Positions 16,300 to 26,385 of a DNA stretch of 50,870 nucleotides are shown piece by piece. A program made the translations under genes and the position numbers. The notes below the pieces were generated by a model. It was not told where the DNA came from and did not search any database. It saw only the letters and a program-made list of their open reading frames with translations. Position 1 is the stretch's first letter. Each line of letters starts with the position of its first letter. The DNA comes from an uncultured Thiotrichales bacterium (GTDB lineage Bacteria > Pseudomonadota > Gammaproteobacteria > CAIRSR01): assembly GCA_903881315.1 (NCBI GenBank), contig CAIRSR010000018.1, positions 1 to 50,870 on the forward strand, given 5' to 3'.

Positions 16300-17871
16300 T
16301 TAGTTGCCTGCCTTCGGGAAGGTTAGCAACAATGTCGTTGTATTATCCTCATCCGAGGTGGTCATATCAATACTACCATTGAGGGCTTCGAGTAGGCGCT
16401 TGGCTGAATAGGTGCCGATACCGGTGCCGTCGCTCTTGCCTGACGTGACGTATTTCTCGAAGAATCGTTCGCGTATTTCAGCAGGTACAATCCCCTGGTT
16501 GCTGATAGACAAACGGAATGGTGATTCGACCGAAAGGGTAACATCAATCTGACCCCCACTTGGGGTAGCCTCAAAGGCATTCTTGATGAGGTTGCTAAAG
16601 ATAGAAAAATATAAGACGGGGTCGCCGATGGCCTGTGGTGATGCGGAATCGGTAGGTTTCAGTGTGGTGGTAATGCTAATCTCTTTCGATTCAAAACTGG
16701 CTTGCTGAGTTTTCACAACCTGGGTTAGTAGATCCACAATTGCAACATTCTGAGGAATGAGCGTGAAGTTACCCGCCTCAATCTTGAACAGATCCGAGGA
16801 AAGGGTAACCATGTCGATTACTTGTTTTGATGTTGACTCAATCAGTCGCAGTTCTTCAACCAATTGTGGTGCCTGTTTCTCGGCAACAGATAATAGTCCC
16901 TGAGCAATCCCGACGATTCCGGCCAATGGGCCTTTTAGATCGTGCCGAATCAACTGGTCGACATTGTCGCGCAAACGGCTAAGCGCGACCGTTGTGTCAT
17001 AATTGGATTGTAGTTGTTTGTGTAGACTTATGTAGCGGAGCAGGTTTTTGACCCTGGGCTTCAGGATATCTGGGTTGATTGGTTTGGTTACAAAGTCGAT
17101 GGCACCAAGGGATAATCCGCGCATCCGTGCGTCGTCGTCGGTCAGTGCGGTAACGAAGATTACCGGAATCGTTTCCGAACCCGGGTGCTCGCGCATACGC
17201 CGGGCTACTTCAAAGCCATCCATCTCGGGCATCATGATATCCAACAGCACAAGATCGGGTGGGTTGTCGGAATAGCAGATCTCAAGCGCTCGCGCCCCGT
17301 TATTGGCTACTCGTATTCGATAATCGTCCTTAAAAAGCGCGGACATCAATTGTAGGTTATCCGGCATATCATCCACAATCAATAGCGTGGCACGATTGGT
17401 GGTATCCGCTGACGGTGTTGGAGTTGTCTGCTCAGCCTCGGGCTGTTCGTTCGTTTTACTGGTCTTTGGCAGAATAGGCGTAGTAGGAGCTGGTGCTCGC
17501 ATTGCTTGGAGGATTCGTTCCTGAAGCTGTGCTGGCTTATAGGGTTTGATCATCATACCGCTGACCCCGGCGGAGATTGCCTCGGTAATACGAGTACGGT
17601 CAGCTTCTGCGGTAATCATTAAAAAGGGAATCTTATAGGTCTTGGGATTGGCGCGAACCGCCCGTAGTAATTCGATTCCGTTCACTATGGGCATATTCCA
17701 GTCTGAAAGAATAACATCGACGGGATAGGTCTGAAGGATCTTCCAGGCTTCTTGACCATTGGCTACTCCATGGACATTGCCCAGTTCTAATGAACGAAGA
17801 AAGGATATGGTGAGGCTGCGCATGGCAGCGATATCGTCAACAACCAGAATGCGTGTTTTCTTGGGAATCAT
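16300..17871 (-). CDS. REC-REC-histidine kinase (soluble hybrid)
   Basis: 523 residues without membrane segments. Receiver 1 occupies residues about 6-125 (phosphoacceptor D57 in ILSDWNMP) and receiver 2 about 162-280 (D211 in VLLDIMMP), with a Pro/Thr-rich linker between them. The kinase begins near 295 with H310 in LIRHDLKGPLAGIVG, an unusual HDLK box, followed by an ATPase domain with NLIKNAFEA (N box) and GTGIGTYSAKRLLEAL (G2). It ends 39 bases after the start of the neighbouring 1535-residue kinase's last codon region and is transcribed after it, so it probably receives phosphate from, or acts with, that phosphorelay. Confidence 0.87.
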   Translation of the reverse strand: MIPKKTRILVVDDIAAMRSLTISFLRSLELGNVHGVANGQEAWKILQTYPVDVILSDWNMPIVNGIELLRAVRANPKTYKIPFLMITAEADRTRITEAISAGVSGMMIKPYKPAQLQERILQAMRAPAPTTPILPKTSKTNEQPEAEQTTPTPSADTTNRATLLIVDDMPDNLQLMSALFKDDYRIRVANNGARALEICYSDNPPDLVLLDIMMPEMDGFEVARRMREHPGSETIPVIFVTALTDDDARMRGLSLGAIDFVTKPINPDILKPRVKNLLRYISLHKQLQSNYDTTVALSRLRDNVDQLIRHDLKGPLAGIVGIAQGLLSVAEKQAPQLVEELRLIESTSKQVIDMVTLSSDLFKIEAGNFTLIPQNVAIVDLLTQVVKTQQASFESKEISITTTLKPTDSASPQAIGDPVLYFSIFSNLIKNAFEATPSGGQIDVTLSVESPFRLSISNQGIVPAEIRERFFEKYVTSGKSDGTGIGTYSAKRLLEALNGSIDMTTSDEDNTTTLLLTFPKAGN

Positions 17872-17910
17872 CTGAGACTCTCCACGGTGGTGTACGTGCT
17901 TTCCTGGGTC

Positions 17911-20900
17911 TTAGGTTTTATTGACTGCGCGTAGCAATTCAAGGGCGGCAACAAAATTGAATTCGCGGATTTCCTTATCTAGGCTAGAAAATTGGGCAGG
18001 GAAGGCGGTCTTGAAGATCGCGGCGTTTTCCTCGAATAAAGTAACTGCATCACTGTCATCCTCTTTCAGGAGGTTTTCTAGTTGCTTGCTCAGTTTTGTC
18101 AGTTTCTCTGGTGAAATCTGCGGAGCATTCGTAGCACTCGGTTCTTCGGTCTGAACATCTGGGAGAACGCTGACAATGCTGGATATTAGGCTATCAAGCA
18201 GGGTGCGCAGCGGGAGCATGGTCGTTAGCACGGTTTGTTTGTCGGGGTGCTGTCTGATGAGCGTTTCTATGGCCTGTGCCTCTTGCTGAATCGCGGTTGC
18301 GGCGATGTTGGCAGCGGTTCCTTTTAGGGTGTGTGCCACTCGCTCTGCCGTTTGCCAGTCCTCCTGCGCTAGGGCCTGTTCGATTTGTTGTATTGCGAAT
18401 TGCTGTCCGTGCCGGAATTGGCGCAACATAGAGAGAAAGAGGGCAGGTTTACCAAGTGCCCGGCGTATGCCTAAGGCGATATTGATGCCAGGTATTGTTG
18501 TCGGCAGGGTGGTGTGAGGGATTGCGTCGGTCTCCTCGCGGATCTCGATGGGGGTTTGTGGAGAGGGAATCTGCTGGTTGTCCTCATTAGCGCGAATGCT
18601 AATGGTGGTTGCATCCACTGACAAGCCACGATCTGCAGTTCGTGGCTTTACCCATTTACACAATTGCGATAACAAGACCTCTGGTTCGATTGGTTTGGTG
18701 AGGTAGCCATCCATCCCTGCCGCAAGGCAACGGTCAAAATCCGCCTGCATGACGTTGGCGGTCATGGCAAGAATCGGCGGTTGGGCAAGAGAGGTCATTT
18801 GGCGAATTGCATGGGTGGCCGTTACTCCATCCATGACTGGCATTTGCATATCCATTAGCACCAGATCATAGACGGCTTCCTGCACCTTACCGAGCGCAAT
18901 GGCACCATTTTCTGCAAGATCCACCCTGAATCCGGCATCGGTAAGCATTTCCATCGCAACCTGCTGGTTCATTTCGTTATCCTCCACCAGCAAAATGCGG
19001 GCCCCACGAATCTTGGATAGCCCAAGGGAGGATTCAGAATCTCGAGGGGCGCTGGTTTTACTACTATCATCTGCTGAGCTAGTGAGGCGTAGCAGTGATT
19101 CTAATAAGGCCCCCTTAGTGACGGGTTTTGTCAGAATATCTGCGGCCCCCACCGCTTGTGCGCCCTGCATAATGTCATCACGACCATAGGCGGTGACCAT
19201 TACAATCTTTGGTGTATTCTGAAGATTCATTGCGACAATACGCCGAGCAGTCTCCAATCCGTCCATTCCTGGCATTTTCCAATCCAGCAGGACAATATCC
19301 CACGGGGTTGTGGCATGGAGATTAGCAAGCATCTCTATTACCTTTTCGCCGCTGCCAACAATGTCTGGCTGGATAGACAATGATTCCAATAGATCTTGAA
19401 ATACCATTTGTGCGGCAATGTTGTCATCTGCGACCAAGATGCGTAAAGGACGCTCTGGATTGATGGTGGGGTATGGCGGGGTTGATGTGTTTTTTACAGC
19501 GCCCTGGCCAAGACGGGCGGTAAACCAAAATGTTGAGCCCTTGCCGGGCTCACTTTCCACGCCTACCTTGCCGCCCATGAGTTCGGCAAGGGTGCGCGAA
19601 ATCGCTAGACCAAGACCAGTACCCCCGTATTTGCGAGTTGTCGAGGCATCGGCCTGTTGGAAACTTTGGAACAGTCTCCCCATTTGCTCTGGGGTGAGCC
19701 CAATGCCAGTATCACGTACCGCAAAGCGCAATAGAAGCGTTCTGTTGGTATCCTCTCTATTGTCCTCATGCTGCAAAGAAACGGTGAGTGATATCTCACC
19801 AGTATCAGTGAATTTGACCGCATTGTTGGTATAGTTAATCAGGATTTGTCCAAGACGCAATGGATCGCCGATCAGAGCATCGGGAACGTCTGGTGCTATA
19901 TGAATGATCAGTTCCAGACCTTTGGCGGTGGCCTTTTCGTTGGTCAGATTGGCGACATTTTCCACTACAGCAGACAATTGAAAATCTACCTGTTCTACAT
20001 TCAGTTTGCCAGCCTCAATCTTCGAGAAGTCCAGAATGTCATTAATAATGCCAAGCAGGTGCTGGCCTGCGCCCTGGATTTTCTTTAGGTAGTCGCGTTG
20101 GCGCGGTGTTAGTTCTGTTTTAAGTGCGAGGTGAGACATCCCAATAATAGCGTTCATTGGGGTGCGAATCTCATGGCTCATGTTGGCTAGAAAATCGGAC
20201 TTCATCTTGGCAGCATCTTCAGCAGCATCACGAGCGGCCTTCATGGCCAATTGTACCTGGTGCTGAGCAGTAATATCATGGAAGGAGATTACCGCACCTG
20301 GTAGTGTTGAGTCGTTACCCCTTTCTAGCAGAATAGGAGCAGCCGAATAGGCTACGGGGAAGGAACTGCCATCATGTCGCCAGAAGACCTCTGAGTCGCA
20401 GTGAACCGGTTCACGTAGCAGAATTGCCTGCTGAATTGGGCAGTCTTCGTGCGGGTAATGATTCCCGTCCTGGTGAGAGTGATGCATCAAGAGATGTCGA
20501 TCCTTACCAACGATATCGTCTACACTCGGGAAGCCGAGTAATCGTGCTGTGGCCAGGTTTGCAAAGGTAACGAGTCCTTGTGCGTTGATGCCGAAGATGC
20601 CATCTGAACTTGATTGCAGCAACATGCGCATTTCTTCTTCTTTGTGCGCAATGATAATTGCCATGCGTTCGCGCTCGCGAATATCAAGCGCGAGCCTAAG
20701 GGCAATGGCAAGATCTGGTAAGGCCTTCCCGAGAAAATCTGACTGTGCCGTTGTTGGTTCATGCAGTAAACCAATCTCCAATGCGCCAATACTTGGTTTA
20801 CTGCCAATGGGAATGATGCGAATCTGCCACAATGGCGATATGCTGTGGTCTAGGGGGTTGGGTGTTTCTTGAAAGGTAATGGTAGACGTTTCCCCATCGG

Positions 20901-22518
20901 TAATAACATCTCGTATGATGATCTGGTGATTGGGGGGTGGGCTGATGCCGAAACCCGCCAGAAAATCTACCTCGACTGCAGTGTTTTTATTGCTGCTGTA
21001 GAGGGCAGCATAGGGGATCGACAAGATACGGACAATCCTTGCGAGTGCTGCCCTGGCGAGAGCGCGGGGATCGGTTTGGTTGCGGATGGCGTTGGCAAAC
21101 TCCTGTAGGGATTCTTTAAGGCGCAATTGTTCAGTCAATTGCCCAAGTAAGGTTTTGCGCTCGCTAATGTCTTCTTGTAGGCCGACGTAGCCAATCAATT
21201 GATGTTGTGCGTCATTCACCGGTGAAAATAGCGTCTGTGCCCAATAACTGCTACCATCCTTGCGACGGACAAATATTTCACTCCGAAAGACCTGGCCAGA
21301 GGAGATGGTTTCCTCCATAGTTTGGTATTTCTCGCGAGTCTCGGTGTTGCCGGCAAGAATTGATGGTGTGTGCCCCAGAACCTCATCCCTAGTGTAGCCG
21401 GTAGACTTTTCGAACATGGGGTTTGTCCATTCGATTAGGCCATTTCTGTCACAAATGAAGATGGCTACCGGACTGTTTTTTAGCGCCACTCCCAGTGTGC
21501 GGAAACGGTTTAAGGTGGCTCGTGCCTCCAGGTGGCTACGGCGGTAATAGTATAAAACTGCTGCTGATAACAGAATTGTCGCCATGATAGTAAGAGCGAT
21601 GTTGAACAATACCAGCGGCGAGGTTAGTTCCGTAGTATCACGCATGGCAACTATCCGCCAGGGGCCGCTTGGGTCAGACCAATCGAGATCTCGCGTAACG
21701 GCCACATAGACTCGGTCGTCAATCCTGGGTAATCCGTTTCCGGACACAAAAGGCAATGGTCTTGGATAGGACTGTTCGAATTGTGTGCCAAATTGCCTGA
21801 GCTTTCTGATACTCTCTAGTCGCTCTGGGTTTATTGGGCCCTCCAGGTTATTAAGCCATGCTGTATTGGTAGACGCAAAGACAACTCCTTGTGGCGATAA
21901 TAGGATGGCCTCGCCCTTTGCTTGCTCAAGAAACCGGTCAAGAGGATTTCCTGAGAGTTTGATGGCAACAACGCCGATTACTTTTGTGGTTCGGTTGGTG
22001 CCATCATACAAAGGTGCGGCATAATACAGGCCGCGCTCGCCCGAGGCGTGACCGATGGCGGCATAGACATTCTGCTTTCCTTCCATGGCGCGCTGGAAAT
22101 AGGGACGAAAATCTACTTTGTCCCCCACGGACACCCGTTCTCCTGAGGTCGCCTGCGCAATAATAGTGCCGTCGGCAGAGACGAGGTAGGTTGATTCGGC
22201 GAGAAATTGGCGGCGAGTGGGTTCCAATCGATCAAGAACCGTGGGCATTTGGGCATTGCCGGTGTGCTGGGCGTTAAAATGCAAAACCGCATCTTTCAAA
22301 GCAGAATCATTTAGACCAAGCATGATGGCTGCTCCCATCGCTGGACTGCGAATGGTTTCTGCTGCGAGGCTTATTACCATCCGGTTGGTCACTTCCTCAA
22401 GGCGTACGCGACCATCTTTGATGATAAAATGCTCGACGATGAGAATTGCTATCCAGGTAACGATGCCTGCCAGGATCAGACTGGTAAAAGCAAAGCGCCA
22501 TGCGGGACGGTTGTGCAT
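17911..22518 (-). CDS. Multi-sensor hybrid histidine kinase (Cache-PAS-GAF-PAS-HisKA-HATPase-REC-REC-HPt)
   Basis: 1535 residues from the ATG at 22518, which has ACGAGGAAC upstream; the frame is open for 71 further codons but that part looks non-coding. Order: TM1 10-30; periplasmic double-Cache sensor 35-300; TM2 302-325; PAS 1 340-455; GAF-like 470-615; PAS 2 630-755 with a Cys/His-rich insert ([15 protein letters not shown]); HisKA with H782 ([10 protein letters not shown]); HATPase 885-1005; REC 1 with D1079; REC 2 with D1223; HPt with H1396 (AHTLKG). All phosphorelay residues are present. The next gene (REC-REC kinase) lies 39 bases downstream on the same strand. The ligand is unknown. 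Confidence 0.92.
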   Translation of the reverse strand: MHNRPAWRFAFTSLILAGIVTWIAILIVEHFIIKDGRVRLEEVTNRMVISLAAETIRSPAMGAAIMLGLNDSALKDAVLHFNAQHTGNAQMPTVLDRLEPTRRQFLAESTYLVSADGTIIAQATSGERVSVGDKVDFRPYFQRAMEGKQNVYAAIGHASGERGLYYAAPLYDGTNRTTKVIGVVAIKLSGNPLDRFLEQAKGEAILLSPQGVVFASTNTAWLNNLEGPINPERLESIRKLRQFGTQFEQSYPRPLPFVSGNGLPRIDDRVYVAVTRDLDWSDPSGPWRIVAMRDTTELTSPLVLFNIALTIMATILLSAAVLYYYRRSHLEARATLNRFRTLGVALKNSPVAIFICDRNGLIEWTNPMFEKSTGYTRDEVLGHTPSILAGNTETREKYQTMEETISSGQVFRSEIFVRRKDGSSYWAQTLFSPVNDAQHQLIGYVGLQEDISERKTLLGQLTEQLRLKESLQEFANAIRNQTDPRALARAALARIVRILSIPYAALYSSNKNTAVEVDFLAGFGISPPPNHQIIIRDVITDGETSTITFQETPNPLDHSISPLWQIRIIPIGSKPSIGALEIGLLHEPTTAQSDFLGKALPDLAIALRLALDIRERERMAIIIAHKEEEMRMLLQSSSDGIFGINAQGLVTFANLATARLLGFPSVDDIVGKDRHLLMHHSHQDGNHYPHEDCPIQQAILLREPVHCDSEVFWRHDGSSFPVAYSAAPILLERGNDSTLPGAVISFHDITAQHQVQLAMKAARDAAEDAAKMKSDFLANMSHEIRTPMNAIIGMSHLALKTELTPRQRDYLKKIQGAGQHLLGIINDILDFSKIEAGKLNVEQVDFQLSAVVENVANLTNEKATAKGLELIIHIAPDVPDALIGDPLRLGQILINYTNNAVKFTDTGEISLTVSLQHEDNREDTNRTLLLRFAVRDTGIGLTPEQMGRLFQSFQQADASTTRKYGGTGLGLAISRTLAELMGGKVGVESEPGKGSTFWFTARLGQGAVKNTSTPPYPTINPERPLRILVADDNIAAQMVFQDLLESLSIQPDIVGSGEKVIEMLANLHATTPWDIVLLDWKMPGMDGLETARRIVAMNLQNTPKIVMVTAYGRDDIMQGAQAVGAADILTKPVTKGALLESLLRLTSSADDSSKTSAPRDSESSLGLSKIRGARILLVEDNEMNQQVAMEMLTDAGFRVDLAENGAIALGKVQEAVYDLVLMDMQMPVMDGVTATHAIRQMTSLAQPPILAMTANVMQADFDRCLAAGMDGYLTKPIEPEVLLSQLCKWVKPRTADRGLSVDATTISIRANEDNQQIPSPQTPIEIREETDAIPHTTLPTTIPGINIALGIRRALGKPALFLSMLRQFRHGQQFAIQQIEQALAQEDWQTAERVAHTLKGTAANIAATAIQQEAQAIETLIRQHPDKQTVLTTMLPLRTLLDSLISSIVSVLPDVQTEEPSATNAPQISPEKLTKLSKQLENLLKEDDSDAVTLFEENAAIFKTAFPAQFSSLDKEIREFNFVAALELLRAVNKT

Positions 22519-22893
22519 ACGGGTTCCTCGTTTCAGATCTTTTGGATAAGCGATACTGTTTTGCCAAAGCGCAGATGTGAGCCCTGCCTGTGGACATGCG
22601 TCCCGAAAAATTCTGGGACTTTTCCAGGCGTTGCTTTTTGATGTCGCAACAATCAGAATTATCCGGCGGTAGGCGGTAGTAACTTGGCTGGTGTGGCTCG
22701 CCTCGGGTGGGTGCTGTTTTTGTTTTGCCAAGTCTTAGCAAAGGACATCTACTTTCCTTCTGTGACTGCGGGGCGATGTATGAGCCACTCTTCGGCTTAG
22801 GTTCCGCCGGACGTCTGGCGCAGCGCAGGGCGTATGGTTATCATCTACCCTATTTGAGTCAAGCCGACACAATAACATTTTAAGGAAGGCAGC
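22519..22893. other. Divergent promoter region of the large kinase and the ankyrin gene
   Basis: About 375 bases. The minus-strand frame of the kinase stays open to 22731, but lacks domain-like sequence and has a better start at 22518. AAGGAAGG before 22894 is the ankyrin gene's ribosome-binding site. No RNA gene or repeat stands out. Confidence 0.5.
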
Positions 22894-23559
22894 ATGGCAC
22901 GATTGATGATGCACGTACAAGTTTTCCTGTTACTCGTGTTAATGAGTCCGGTGGTAGTGGCCGATCCTGATCTGGGTGAGGAGGATCTCGTTAGTGCGTC
23001 CTTTAGTGGTAACCTGGCGCGGGTTCAGGGGCTGCTTACGGCACACACAGATGTGAACACCAGAGATCGATACGGAAATACGGCCTTAATGGCGGCTGCA
23101 TTCGATGACCACTTGGATGTGGTGCAGGCGTTGCTCGCGGCGCATGCCGAAGTTGAGGCTCGCGATAACTACGGTAACACAGCGTTGATACTGGCATCGT
23201 TGGATGCACATCTGGGTGTGATGCGAGCATTGATCGACGCACATGCAGATGTGAACGCTAAGGCGGATAACGGCCTCACGTCATTGATTGCTGCCTCCAC
23301 GCGGCAGTCTCACCCGGATGCGGTGCGGGCATTGATCAATGCACACGCGGACGTAAACGCTGCGACACATGGCGGCTACACTGCGCTAATGGCTGCCGCA
23401 GAGGCAGGTCATCTGGATGTAGTGCGGGCACTGATCGACGCACACGCTGACGTGAACGCCAAGAGGTTCGACGGTGTAACAGCGTCTGTGTTGGCGTCCG
23501 AACGTGGTCACGCGGAGGTGGTGCAGATTATCGGTCGATTTGCGTCCACACCGAAGTAG
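22894..23559 (+). CDS. Secreted ankyrin-repeat protein
   Basis: 221 residues. An N-terminal signal peptide (VFLLLVLMSPVVVA, cleavage near 23) is followed by about six ankyrin repeats of 33 residues: G-NTALM-AA----L-VV-ALL-AHA-V-A, with the typical TPLH position written as NTAL/YTAL. Repeats 3-6 share almost the same AL-I-(D/N)-AHADVNA block. Predicted to bind a protein partner in the periplasm. It lies opposite the large kinase and converges with the hemerythrin gene. A weak GTAGCG/CGCTAC stem overlaps its end. Confidence 0.88.
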   Translation: MARLMMHVQVFLLLVLMSPVVVADPDLGEEDLVSASFSGNLARVQGLLTAHTDVNTRDRYGNTALMAAAFDDHLDVVQALLAAHAEVEARDNYGNTALILASLDAHLGVMRALIDAHADVNAKADNGLTSLIAASTRQSHPDAVRALINAHADVNAATHGGYTALMAAAEAGHLDVVRALIDAHADVNAKRFDGVTASVLASERGHAEVVQIIGRFASTPK

Positions 23560-23594
23560 CGGTCTTGATTAAACGCTACCGTAGAGAAAGGGTA

Positions 23595-24002
23595 TCATAC
23601 TATGCCACGGTCGATGAGGTAGGTGGCGTATTGGGCGTCGGACGCGAGGATGTGTGCTTGCAGCCAGTCTCTCAGAAAGGTGAGTACATCAACCGATAGG
23701 GTATTCTCTCCTTTTCCGAAATCGTCGAACAAGTCCATCGCCTTTTCCCTGATGGCGTTGTGTTCTTTTGTGTGTTGCTCGTACGTGGGGTATTGGTGCT
23801 GTTCCATGTAGCTCTCTTCCAGGGAGAAGTGCTGGGAGATGTGTTCGACCGTTTCAACCAATATCTCTCCCAGAATGTCGTTTTCTGCGCCGCGCTGCAT
23901 TGCCTCGTACAGCCTGTTGGCCATCAAGAACAAGTTCTTGTGCTGGAGATCGATGGAGGCTATGCCGATGTTGTATTTCTCATCCCAATTGCACAAGCTC
24001 AT
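23595..24002 (-). CDS. Bacteriohemerythrin
   Basis: 135 residues, a single hemerythrin domain. All seven di-iron ligands are in place: H21 (DLQHKNL), H58 and E62 (HFSLE), H77 and H81 (HTKEH), H117 and D122 (HILASD). The protein reversibly binds O2 at a non-haem di-iron centre, for oxygen sensing, storage or delivery in the cytoplasm. Start chosen at the ATG following CCGAGGAGC. It has no fused signalling domain and stands alone, but in a region rich in sensor kinases. Confidence 0.93.
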   Translation of the reverse strand: MSLCNWDEKYNIGIASIDLQHKNLFLMANRLYEAMQRGAENDILGEILVETVEHISQHFSLEESYMEQHQYPTYEQHTKEHNAIREKAMDLFDDFGKGENTLSVDVLTFLRDWLQAHILASDAQYATYLIDRGIV

Positions 24003-24167
24003 ACATTGCTCCTCGGAGGTGTTAGGCCGGACTTGTGGTGAGTGGCGGGACTGGTGTGTGGTTTATTGGGAAACGAACAAGCACTTGGCACACAGGTGCC
24101 GACGTGGTGTGTCGTCTTCCCGTCACAGGATGTTTTGGGTGCTTTGTGGTTAGTAATAATCGCATGG

Positions 24168-24790
24168 TTAGATCTGATAGTATGTTGATAGAAGGTGGTT
24201 TACGTCGCCGAGAAGTTTCTCAAATTGTATGCATGCGACCGGCTTTGAATCGACCATTACCTTACTGTTCCGCCATTTTAGCCTGCTCAGTTCCTGTTGC
24301 GAAAGCTCCATGTCCTTGCCAAGACAATCAACCCTTGAAAGGTTGCTTCACTGCTACCGAATGTATGTTTAAAATCCGCCGTAGTACGCATATCTTCAAG
24401 CTTCCAAAACCAATCTATCAGTTGTGAATTAGTACTTTCAAAACGTGGAGCCCACTCTGGAGTAGCTTTTTTGGTTTTCTTTTTGAAGACGCTATCAGGC
24501 TTGCCATTCTCAAATTCAACCAATAAATATTGTTCTCGTTCTGAGTTACCGACGACCAGATCTGCGACAAAATCCCCATATATTTCGAATTCATGCGCAA
24601 AGCAATCCGGTATTCTTATATCTGGTACATAGTGACCGATGAGAAGAGACAAATCTATGCTGCATTTGAAGAATGGTAGCACATCCTTACTTTCGGAAAG
24701 CGTTCTTTTCTCCGAAAGCAACGTCGAGAATTTATTCCACTGATCACTGCCGTTCTTGGGAACGATGGTATGCTTGCTAAGGTTCTTCAT
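24168..24790 (-). pseudogene. Frameshifted Shedu-like (DUF4263) nuclease gene
   Basis: The frame from the ATG at 24790 runs 167 codons to a stop at 24287. The core FVADLVVGNSEREQYLLVEF, with D77, E92 and E94, then PEWAPRFESTNSQLIDWFWK, resembles the PD-(D/E)xK-like core of DUF4263/Shedu proteins, which act in anti-phage defence. After GLIVLAR the reading is lost, but one base back the frame goes on: KDMELSQQELSRLKWRNSKV, then MVDSKPVACIQFEKLL, to a stop at 24168, which fits the usual C-terminus. A single lost base near 24308-24318 explains it. The full protein would be about 207 residues. It follows the RelE-like gene by 9 bases. Sequencing error is the alternative. Confidence 0.68.
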
Positions 24791-24799
24791 TACTGCCCC

Positions 24800-25105
24800 C
24801 TACCTAGTAGCAGACAGCCTGGATGGTCGCGGTAGCAGGCGTTCCAAAAGGTCATGGTCTACGATATCAACGACTTTACAGTCTTCTCCATCAATAGCCA
24901 GCACGAGGCGTAATCTTGGGCTTCCTCGAAAGACGTACAGCGGGGTGTCAGTAGGCGCGAGTATTTTATATAGTTTCCGGTTGCCGGAGATCGCGCTGGG
25001 TTCCATCGCATTCAGCGTAAGAATCGCTTTGGTAACTTGTTTCTGATCTGCCCCGTGGAGCGATCGTAACTGAATCTCCGCCCTCTGCTCAAATGACAGG
25101 TTCAT
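24800..25105 (-). CDS. RelE/ParE-like protein upstream of the Shedu-like gene
   Basis: 101 residues with ideal GGAGGAAAA before the ATG. Layout: N-terminal helices (SFEQRAEIQLRSLHGADQKQ), then beta strands LYKILAPTDTPLYVFRGSPR, LRLVLAIDG and CKVVDIVDHDLLERL, which resembles the RelE/ParE toxin fold (RLYVLR...LRVFF...VVDVVPHD pattern). Catalytic residues cannot be assigned with confidence. Only 9 bases separate it from the Shedu-like gene, so the two are co-transcribed; the pair may be a defence unit rather than a classical toxin-antitoxin pair, since no antitoxin is adjacent. The AT-rich 25106-25344 region upstream contains the likely promoter (TACTATATTATG on the minus strand). Confidence 0.6.
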   Translation of the reverse strand: MNLSFEQRAEIQLRSLHGADQKQVTKAILTLNAMEPSAISGNRKLYKILAPTDTPLYVFRGSPRLRLVLAIDGEDCKVVDIVDHDLLERLLPRPSRLSATR

Positions 25106-25344
25106 TTTTCCTCCGGAAATATAAGTACACGATTAAATACCACTAGAGAATTGTCAGTGTATTGAATTAAATTCATCATTAGTATCGCATAATATAGTAC
25201 GGAAGCGTGATGGCGTCTATTCAGCATAGAAAGGCCTGATTATGTCTCTTTCTCAGTCATTCTATTGATCGAACAGTGTTATGGCTAAATTATGCCGTTT
25301 CTGTGTAGGTATTGCACACGGCACACAATTACCAATAAATCAGC

Positions 25345-26358
25345 TCAATCAACTGCAGTGCGGCTTAATCGCTCTTGCCAGCGCCACATGCTTGCGCACA
25401 TCTCTTGCAAGGTGCGCTCGGCCTGCCAATTCAGTACGGTCTTCGCTCGGTTAGGCTCGGCATAATAAGCGGCAAGATCGCCCATCCGACGTGGCGCAAC
25501 CCGATAAGGGATTGGTCTATTACTCGCAAGCTCGAAGGCACGCACAATCTCAAGAACGCTATAGCCCCGACCTGTGCCCAGGTTAAAGACATGCCAGCCG
25601 ATTTCCTTGCGCAGAAAGTCTAGTGCAGCAAGATGTCCCTTTGCGAGATCGACCACATGAATGTAATCGCGCACACCTGTGCCATCGGCAGTCGAATAAT
25701 CCGCGCCGAACACCTCAAGGTGTGGTAATTGACCGGACGCGACCCGGGCTACATAAGGCATTAGGTTGTTAGGAATACCTTTAGGGTTTTCGCCGATCAA
25801 ACCCGACTCATGAGCACCGACTGGATTGAAGTAACGCAGACAAGCAATACGCCAATGATCAGCAGTTCTCGCCACATCACAAAGCATCTGCTCAATGTGT
25901 AGCTTGGTGCGACCGTAGGGGTTAATCGCGCTCGTTGGATGGGCCTCATCAAAAGGAAGGTACTGTGGATCACCGTAAACCGTAGCACTACTACTAAAGA
26001 CGAGTGTCCGTGCGCCTGCGGTTTGCATCGCTTGCAAGAGGCTGATGGCACCGTTCACATTATTGTCGTAATACGCAATAGGCTGAATCACCGATTCGCC
26101 GACTGCTTTGAGCCCAGCAAAGTGAACGACCGCCTCAATGTGATGGGTACGCAATGCGTGGGTAAGCCGCGCCGTATCGCGTACGTCCCCCTGCACAAAT
26201 GGCAAGTCGCTACCGATAATCGTGGTTAGGCGGTGTATAACATCCGTACTACTGTTGGAAAAATTGTCGTACAGCACTACCTCATGCCCTGTTTCGGCCA
26301 GGACAACAGCCGTATGGCTGCCAATATAACCTACACCACCGGTTAGCAGGATGTTCAT
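25345..26358 (-). CDS. galE: UDP-glucose 4-epimerase GalE
   Basis: 337 residues, the normal length. NILLTGGVGYIGSH is the NAD-binding TGxxGxxG motif of extended short-chain dehydrogenases. S124 in FSSSATVYG and Y148-xxx-K152 in NPYGRTK form the catalytic triad, and CLRYFNPVGAHESGLIGE is a GalE signature. It interconverts UDP-glucose and UDP-galactose for LPS or exopolysaccharide. It starts 27 bases after the ribonucleotide reductase stop on the same strand, so the two could share a transcript, although they are functionally unrelated. Glycosyltransferase genes lie 2.7 kb away. Confidence 0.95.
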   Translation of the reverse strand: MNILLTGGVGYIGSHTAVVLAETGHEVVLYDNFSNSSTDVIHRLTTIIGSDLPFVQGDVRDTARLTHALRTHHIEAVVHFAGLKAVGESVIQPIAYYDNNVNGAISLLQAMQTAGARTLVFSSSATVYGDPQYLPFDEAHPTSAINPYGRTKLHIEQMLCDVARTADHWRIACLRYFNPVGAHESGLIGENPKGIPNNLMPYVARVASGQLPHLEVFGADYSTADGTGVRDYIHVVDLAKGHLAALDFLRKEIGWHVFNLGTGRGYSVLEIVRAFELASNRPIPYRVAPRRMGDLAAYYAEPNRAKTVLNWQAERTLQEMCASMWRWQERLSRTAVD

Positions 26359-26385
26359 TCTATAACTGGTCTAATCGCAAGGGTA

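Noticed and set aside
22519-22731. 71-residue N-terminal extension of the large hybrid kinase
   Set aside because: Basic and serine-rich without domain features; the ATG at 22518 has a ribosome-binding site and leads directly into TM1.
24035-24427. Plus-strand 130-codon open frame opposite the Shedu-like gene
   Set aside because: The minus strand carries the conserved Shedu-like C-terminus here, so the plus frame is a shadow.
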